DNA of 64,000 bases from Actinomycetes bacterium (GTDB taxonomy: Bacteria; Actinomycetota; Acidimicrobiia; Acidimicrobiales; Palsa-688). Below the pieces are notes generated by a model. The model was not told the DNA's origin, did no database searches, and saw only the letters and a program-made list of their open reading frames with translations. Below are positions 58,915 to 64,000 of this stretch, one piece after another. The position numbers were made by a program, and so were the translations under genes. Location: NCBI GenBank assembly GCA_021838445.1, contig JAKCDU010000005.1, positions 1 to 64,000 on the forward strand, in the 5' to 3' direction. Position 1 is the stretch's first letter; each line of letters begins with the position of its first letter.

Positions 58915-61293
58915 CTATGCCGCAAGGGTTTCTCGCTGAAGGGCCAGATCCAGGACCTCTTCGATAGTCGAGGCCAGGTGGATCCGGATCTGGTCGCGAA
59001 CGGCGTCTGGAACGTCCTCGAGGTCGGGTTCGTTGCGCGCCGGGAGGATCACCTCGGTCAGGCCGGCCCGGTGGGCCGCCAGGACCTTCTGCTTGACCCC
59101 ACCGATGGGAAGGACCTGGCCCTGAAGGGTGATCTCCCCCGTCATTCCGAGCTCGGGGCGCACCGGTCGGCCCGACAGGAGGCTCACCACGGCCGTGGTC
59201 ATGGTCACCCCGGCCGATGGGCCATCCTTTGGCACCGCGCCCGCCGGCACGTGGATGTGGACCCGGCGGGCGTCGAGGGCATCCTCGGCCAGACCTAGGT
59301 CCTCGGCATGGGCCCTGACGTAGGACAGGGCGATCTGCGCCGATTCCTGCATGACCTCGCCGAGCTGGCCGGTGACCGTCAGGCCGGGATCGCCCTTGGA
59401 TGCCGAGGCCTCGACGAAGAGAATCTCTCCGCCGGCGCCGGTGACCGCCAGCCCGGTGGCGACTCCGGGGTCGGCGGTGCGCGCCGCCACATCGCGGCGG
59501 GGATGGGGCCGCCCCAGCCAGGCCCGAACGTCGGCCGTGTCGATCACGATGGGCCCTTGCGGCGTACCGTCGGCGGCGATCCGGGCGGCCGCCTTGCGAA
59601 GCAGTCGGCCCAACTGACGCTCGAGCGACCTGACTCCCGCCTCGGTCGTGTAGCCGTCGATCATGGCCTGCAGGGCCTCGTCGGTCACCTCGACCTCACC
59701 CTCGAGCAGGCCGGCCAGGGCCAGTTGGCGGCCCAGCAGGTGCTGGCGGGCTATCGCCACCTTCTCACCGTCGGTGTAGCCGTCGAGGCGGACCACCTCC
59801 ATACGATCCAGCAACGGGACCGGAATCTGCTCCACGAAGTTCGCAGTCGCGAGGAACAGGACGTCTGAAAGGTCCAGGTCCAGATCCAGGTAGTGGTCCC
59901 GGAACGTGTGGTTCTGGGCCGGGTCGAGGACCTCGAGCAGGGCCGAGGACGGGTCACCACGCCAGTCCGCGCCCAGCTTGTCGATCTCGTCGAGGAGGAC
60001 CACCGGGTTCATGGTTCCGGCGTCTTTGATGGCCCGGGCCAGGCGACCGGGCATGGCTCCCACGTAGGTCCGCCGGTGCCCCCTGATCTCCGCCTCGTCG
60101 CGCACCCCGCCCAGCGCCACCCTGACGAAGTGCCGCCCCGTGGCCCGGGCCACGGACTCCCCGAGAGAGGTCTTGCCGACCCCCGGCGGTCCGACCAGAG
60201 CGAGGATCATCCCGTCACCTCGGCGGAGGGGGACGGCGGCGCTCTCACGGTCGGCGGCCCCCGTGGACCCCGCCGCTCGCTCGCTCCGCAGCTTGCGCAC
60301 GGCCAGGTGTTCGATGACGCGGTCCTTCACCTCCTCGAGACCGGAGTGATCGGCGTCGAGCACCGACCGGGCGCCGACCAGGTCCATGGGGTCCTGCGAG
60401 CGGCGGCCCCAGGGCAGTTCGAGGACCGTGTCCAGCCAGGTCCGGATCCACCCGTGCTCGGGGCTCTGTTCGCTCGTGCGCTCGAGCTTGTCGATCTCGC
60501 GACCGATGGCGGCCCTGACCTCCTCGGCGGCGTCGAGCGCATCCAGGCGGGCGCGATAGTCGTCCCCGCCGCCCCCCGAGTCGCTCTCGCCCAGTTCGCG
60601 GCGGATGGCCGCCAGCTGCTGGCGGAGGATGTAGTCCCGCTGGGTGCGCTCCATCCCTTCGGCCACGTCGGTGCGGATGCGGTCCTTCAACTCGAGTTCG
60701 GCCAGCGCCTCGCGGGCCCAGCCCAGAACCAGCTTCACCCGCCGGTCGACATCGACGGTCTCGAGGATCTCCACCTTGCGCTCCACCGACAGCTCGGGCC
60801 AGTAGCCGGCGGTGTCAGCCAGGCGGCCGGGCTCGTCGATGGCCCGGAAGTACTCCGAGAGCCGGCCCATACCGCGGTGCTCGGCCACGGCCTCGAGCAC
60901 GGCCCGCAGCTCGCGGGCCTGTTCGCGAGCCGCCTCGCTGGGCGGCCCCTCCTCGACGGGCTCGACGTTCACCCACAGGGCCGTTCCCGCCGCCGCCACC
61001 GCGGCGCCGAGGGTCACCCGGTACTGACCGGTGACGACCACCGCCTGGGTCCCTCCCGGCAGGGCTCCCCGCCGCTCGACGCTCGCCAGGGTGCCGATGG
61101 CAGCAAAGCGGGCCGGGCCGCGGGCGGCGTCGCTGCGGGGCACCAGGACGAGGAGATCACCCGCACCCGAGGCGGCGGCGGCCGCCTCGCGCGCTTCGGG
61201 CGTCTCGAGGGCGAGGGTGATGGTCATCCCGGGCAGAACCACACCGGCGTCCAGCGGGAGTAGGGGAAGAGCTGACGTTGCAAGGGGGGACAC
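58915..61293 (-). CDS. lon: ATP-dependent protease Lon
   Basis: A 792-residue LonA protease. An N-terminal substrate domain and coiled coil precede the AAA+ module (Walker A GPPGVGKTS, Walker B VVLLDEIDK) and the Ser-Lys protease domain with S693 in PKDGPSAG and K736 in GGVKQK, 43 residues apart as in other Lon enzymes. It degrades misfolded and regulatory proteins. GTG 61293 has GGAGAG 5 nt upstream; the longer open frame runs into the divergent glucosidase gene and is not used. Not every actinobacterium has Lon. Confidence 0.94.
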   Translation of the reverse strand: MSPLATSALPLLPLDAGVVLPGMTITLALETPEAREAAAAASGAGDLLVLVPRSDAARGPARFAAIGTLASVERRGALPGGTQAVVVTGQYRVTLGAAVAAAGTALWVNVEPVEEGPPSEAAREQARELRAVLEAVAEHRGMGRLSEYFRAIDEPGRLADTAGYWPELSVERKVEILETVDVDRRVKLVLGWAREALAELELKDRIRTDVAEGMERTQRDYILRQQLAAIRRELGESDSGGGGDDYRARLDALDAAEEVRAAIGREIDKLERTSEQSPEHGWIRTWLDTVLELPWGRRSQDPMDLVGARSVLDADHSGLEEVKDRVIEHLAVRKLRSERAAGSTGAADRESAAVPLRRGDGMILALVGPPGVGKTSLGESVARATGRHFVRVALGGVRDEAEIRGHRRTYVGAMPGRLARAIKDAGTMNPVVLLDEIDKLGADWRGDPSSALLEVLDPAQNHTFRDHYLDLDLDLSDVLFLATANFVEQIPVPLLDRMEVVRLDGYTDGEKVAIARQHLLGRQLALAGLLEGEVEVTDEALQAMIDGYTTEAGVRSLERQLGRLLRKAAARIAADGTPQGPIVIDTADVRAWLGRPHPRRDVAARTADPGVATGLAVTGAGGEILFVEASASKGDPGLTVTGQLGEVMQESAQIALSYVRAHAEDLGLAEDALDARRVHIHVPAGAVPKDGPSAGVTMTTAVVSLLSGRPVRPELGMTGEITLQGQVLPIGGVKQKVLAAHRAGLTEVILPARNEPDLEDVPDAVRDQIRIHLASTIEEVLDLALQRETLAA

Positions 61294-61380
61294 TTGCTCT
61301 CCGTTCTGTAAGCATGTAACTGTGCCACAGGGTAACGGGAACGGCCGTCCAAGTATTCCGGTGTCTGTCAGCATGACCCC

Positions 61381-64000
61381 ATGCATGCCGAAGTGGAACG
61401 TCTGGCCCAGGCCGACCGCGGGGATCTGCCCTGGCGGAGATGGGGCCCGTACCTGTCGGAGCGGGCCTGGGGAACGGTGCGCGAGGACTACTCCCAAAGC
61501 GGCGACGCCTGGTCGTACTTCCCCTTCGAGCACGCTTCGTCGCGGACATTCCGCTGGAACGAGGACGGCCTGGCCGGCGTCTGTGACGACCAGCAGCTGA
61601 TGTGCCTGGCCGTGGCCCTGTGGAACGGGAGAGACCCGATTCTGAAGGAGCGCTTCTACGGGCTGACGGGCGACCAGGGCAACCACGGCGAGGACGTCAA
61701 GGAGTACTGGTGGTACCTCGACGCCACACCCACCTCGTCATGGCTGCGATGGCGCTACCACTACCCGCAGGGCCCGTTCCCCTACGACGATCTGCTCGCG
61801 ACCAACCGGAGCCGGAGCCGCCACGACCCGGAGTACGAGCTGCTGGACACGGGCGCCTTCGACGACGACCGCTACTGGGTCGTCGACTGCACCTGGGCCA
61901 AGGGGAGCCCCGAGGACCTGATATGGCACCTGGAGGTGACCAACGCCGGCCCCGAGACGGCCACGATCGACCTGCTGCCCACGGTCTGGTTCCGCAACAC
62001 CTGGACCTGGGATCCTTCGACGCCGCGGCCATCCATGCGGATGGACGGTCCTTCCTCGATGGCCATCGAGCACGCCGAGCTGGGCTCGTGGAAGTTGGCC
62101 TGGAGCGGTCCCGGCCAAGCCCTGTTCTGTGACAACGAGACGAATACCGAGAAGCTCTACGGCACCGACGGTCCGCCCTACCCGAAGGACGGGATAGCCG
62201 ACCACGTCCTCTCGGGCTCTCCGACGGTCAACCCCGCACAGACCGGCACCAAGGCGGCGATCCGCCTCCACCTCGAGGTCGGCCCCGGCCGGACCGCCGA
62301 GATGCGCCTGCGGCTGTGGAAGCCGGGCGAGGGGGCCCGGGCCACGCCCACCGCCGACGAAGGGGACCTGGACGCGGCGTACGACCACACACTCCTCGAC
62401 CGACGGGGCGAAGCCGACGAGTTCTATGCCGGCATCACTCCCGTCGACGCGACCGCGGAGGAGGCCTCGGTGCTGCGCCAGGCGGCGGCCGGAATGCTGT
62501 GGTCGAAGCAGTTCTTCCATTTCGATGTCGAACGCTGGCTCCAAGGCGACCCGGGTCAGCCGCCGCCGCCGGCCGGCCGCGGCGCCATCCGCAACGGCGA
62601 CTGGGCTCACCTCAACAACCGCGACGTCCTATCGATGCCCGACCCCTGGGAGTACCCGTGGTACGCGGCGTGGGACCTGGCCTTCCACTGCGTCGCCCTC
62701 GCCCATCTCGATCCCGAGTTCGCCAAGCGGCAGCTCGTCCTCCTCTGCCGGGAGTGGTACATGCACCCGAACGGGCAGGTGCCCGCCTACGAATGGAACT
62801 TCAGCGACGTGAACCCCCCGGTGCACGCCTGGGCCGCCCTGCGGGTGAGCGAGATCGACGCCCAGGCGCGCGCCGCGCGCGGCGAGCCTGCGGGGCTCGA
62901 CTACGCGTTCTTGGAGAGGGTCTTCCACAAGCTTCTGCTCAACTTCACGTGGTGGGTCAACCGCAAGGACGAGGCCGGTAACAACGTGTTCGAGGGCGGT
63001 TTCCTCGGACTGGACAACATTGGGCTGTTCGACCGCTCCAAGCCCCTGCCCGTGCCGGGACGGCTGGAGCAGTCCGACGGCACGGCGTGGATGGCCACCT
63101 ACTGTCTCAACCTGCTCGAGATGGCTCTGCGCCTGGCCGCCCACGACCCGGTCTACGAGGACGTGGCGACGAAGTTCTTCGAGCACTTCGCCTACATCGC
63201 CCACGCCATGGAGACCCAGGAGCTGTGGGATGAGGAAGACGGCTTCTTCTACGACGTCATGCAGACCGACGGCTCCCCGCCGGCCCCCGTACGGGTCCGG
63301 TCCATGGTCGGGGTGGTGGCGCTGTTCGCAGTGACGGTGCTGGAACCCGACGTCTTGAGCCGACTGCCGTCCTTCGCCCGCCGACTCGAGTGGTTCGTGG
63401 AGCACAAACCGGCCTACGCCCGCCACATCGCCCACACCGCGATACCCGGCAAAGGGGACCGCCTGCTGCTGTCGATAGTCGATCCCGCCCAGATCCGCCG
63501 CATCCTGCGCTACGTGCTCGACCCGGCCGAGATGCTGTCCGACCACGGAATCCGTTCTCTCTCGCAGGTCTATCGCGACCACCCCTTCTCGATGGAGATC
63601 GGGGGTCTCGACGCGACCATCGACTACGAGCCGGCCGAGTCCACCAACTACCTCTTCGGTGGCAACTCCAACTGGCGGGGCCCGGTGTGGTTCCCGCTCA
63701 ACTACCTGCTCATCGAGGCCCTGGACCGCTACCACGGCTATTTCGGAGACTCCTGTCAGGTGGAGCACCCGTCGGGTTCGGGGAGCCAGGTGGACCTCGG
63801 GGCTGTGGGCGACGACCTGGCCCGCCGGCTGGTGTCACTCTTCCTGACCGGCCCTGACGGGCGCCGCCCCGTCTTCGGCGGCTACGAACGGCTGCAGACC
63901 GACCCGAGGTGGAGGAACCAGATTCTGTTCCACGAGTACTTCCACGGCGACACCGGAGCCGGCCTCGGCGCCTCCCACCAGACCGGCTGGACCGGCCTGG
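61381..64000 (+). CDS. GH63-type glucosidase (MGH1/mannosyl-oligosaccharide glucosidase-like), 3' end missing
   Basis: At least 873 residues; the frame is open to the right edge. It starts at ATG 61381 with MHAEVERLAQA and then WRRWGPYLSERAWGTVREDY, the usual opening of the long bacterial glucosidase family. The later segments DPWEYPWYAAWDLAFHCVALAHLDPEFAK, GGFLGLDNIGLFDRS and GGNSNWRGPVWFPLNYLL match the (alpha/alpha)6 barrel of GH63, where acidic residues in the EYPWYAAWD and later EY/HEYFHGD parts serve in catalysis. Substrates in the family include glucosylglycerate and mannosylglycerate, or glycan alpha-glucosides. It is divergent from lon with 87 bp between. Confidence 0.88.
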   Translation, partial: MHAEVERLAQADRGDLPWRRWGPYLSERAWGTVREDYSQSGDAWSYFPFEHASSRTFRWNEDGLAGVCDDQQLMCLAVALWNGRDPILKERFYGLTGDQGNHGEDVKEYWWYLDATPTSSWLRWRYHYPQGPFPYDDLLATNRSRSRHDPEYELLDTGAFDDDRYWVVDCTWAKGSPEDLIWHLEVTNAGPETATIDLLPTVWFRNTWTWDPSTPRPSMRMDGPSSMAIEHAELGSWKLAWSGPGQALFCDNETNTEKLYGTDGPPYPKDGIADHVLSGSPTVNPAQTGTKAAIRLHLEVGPGRTAEMRLRLWKPGEGARATPTADEGDLDAAYDHTLLDRRGEADEFYAGITPVDATAEEASVLRQAAAGMLWSKQFFHFDVERWLQGDPGQPPPPAGRGAIRNGDWAHLNNRDVLSMPDPWEYPWYAAWDLAFHCVALAHLDPEFAKRQLVLLCREWYMHPNGQVPAYEWNFSDVNPPVHAWAALRVSEIDAQARAARGEPAGLDYAFLERVFHKLLLNFTWWVNRKDEAGNNVFEGGFLGLDNIGLFDRSKPLPVPGRLEQSDGTAWMATYCLNLLEMALRLAAHDPVYEDVATKFFEHFAYIAHAMETQELWDEEDGFFYDVMQTDGSPPAPVRVRSMVGVVALFAVTVLEPDVLSRLPSFARRLEWFVEHKPAYARHIAHTAIPGKGDRLLLSIVDPAQIRRILRYVLDPAEMLSDHGIRSLSQVYRDHPFSMEIGGLDATIDYEPAESTNYLFGGNSNWRGPVWFPLNYLLIEALDRYHGYFGDSCQVEHPSGSGSQVDLGAVGDDLARRLVSLFLTGPDGRRPVFGGYERLQTDPRWRNQILFHEYFHGDTGAGLGASHQTGWTGL

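Noticed and set aside
1-64000. tRNA or rRNA genes, CRISPR arrays, insertion sequences, prophage or toxin-antitoxin pairs
   Set aside because: I saw no convincing T-loop strings, no spaced repeats of array type, no transposase or integrase, and no short paired genes with toxin motifs. GGTTCGAACC-like text near 12775 lies inside malQ.

Overview
The window is high-GC chromosomal DNA from an actinobacterium. The best fit is a member of the Acidimicrobiia or a relative; this is inference, because no rRNA or species marker is present. Support comes from a mycothiol-conjugate amidase, an F420 guanylyltransferase with an F420-type LLM oxidoreductase, a 10-methyl (tuberculostearic) fatty acid gene set, an HU protein with a lysine/alanine tail, a lipid-anchored MecA-type PBP, and an ImuA'/ImuB/DnaE2 mutasome with actinobacterial LexA boxes. 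Genes are dense, often overlap by 4 nt, and frequently start with GTG or TTG. I see no rRNA, tRNA, CRISPR array, transposase or prophage, so this looks like ordinary core/accessory chromosome.

Layout. 1-5.5 kb: a partial AlkA-like glycosylase, a delta-9 desaturase, and an opposing operon of nitronate monooxygenase, FAD reductase (TmsA-like) and fatty-acid methyltransferase (TmsB-like). 5.6-9.6 kb: methyltransferase, PhyH dioxygenase, geranylgeranyl reductase and SDR. 9.6-13.1 kb: a minus operon of MalQ, LigC-type ligase and a 2H phosphoesterase. 13.1-19.2 kb: DUF72, NTF2-like, hydrolase, Fe-S RecB-like nuclease, PAP2, DsbA-like, LLM oxidoreductase and two tiny genes. 19.2-23.9 kb: thiolase, YdjC deacetylase, then divergent murF and ddl. 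23.9-27.2 kb: anti-sigma, ECF sigma, SCP2-like, Mca and pterin dehydratase on the minus strand. 27.2-32.4 kb: an orphan VirD4/TraG-like ATPase with an EamA exporter, opposed by an ECF transporter (EcfT plus a fused membrane-ATPase-ATPase protein).

32.5-45.1 kb: the SOS mutagenesis region. dnaE2 (with a downstream ApbE-like gene) and imuA'-imuB lie on the minus strand, each with a LexA palindrome just upstream. Between them a plus-strand run carries a penicillin-binding lipoprotein, an amidase, a neutral ceramidase and an Aur1-like PAP2 enzyme. 45.2-50.8 kb: ACT-malic enzyme, a 627-bp non-coding stretch with direct repeats and a strong hairpin, MarR, a small Cys-containing protein and a nine-repeat Asp-box lipoprotein. 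50.9-56.6 kb: a fused asymmetric ABC exporter, then rpiB, a RibD-like reductase and rnhB in an overlapping operon. 56.7-64 kb: CofC/FbiD, a PIG-L deacetylase, an HU gene with paired operators and a possible second H1-like reading frame, Lon, and a GH63-type glucosidase cut by the window edge.

The most coherent systems are (1) the LexA-controlled mutasome, (2) the desaturase/TmsA/TmsB lipid module, (3) the unusually fused ECF transporter, and (4) the hup promoter with two matching inverted repeats. I did not find an unmistakably new defence or mobile system.
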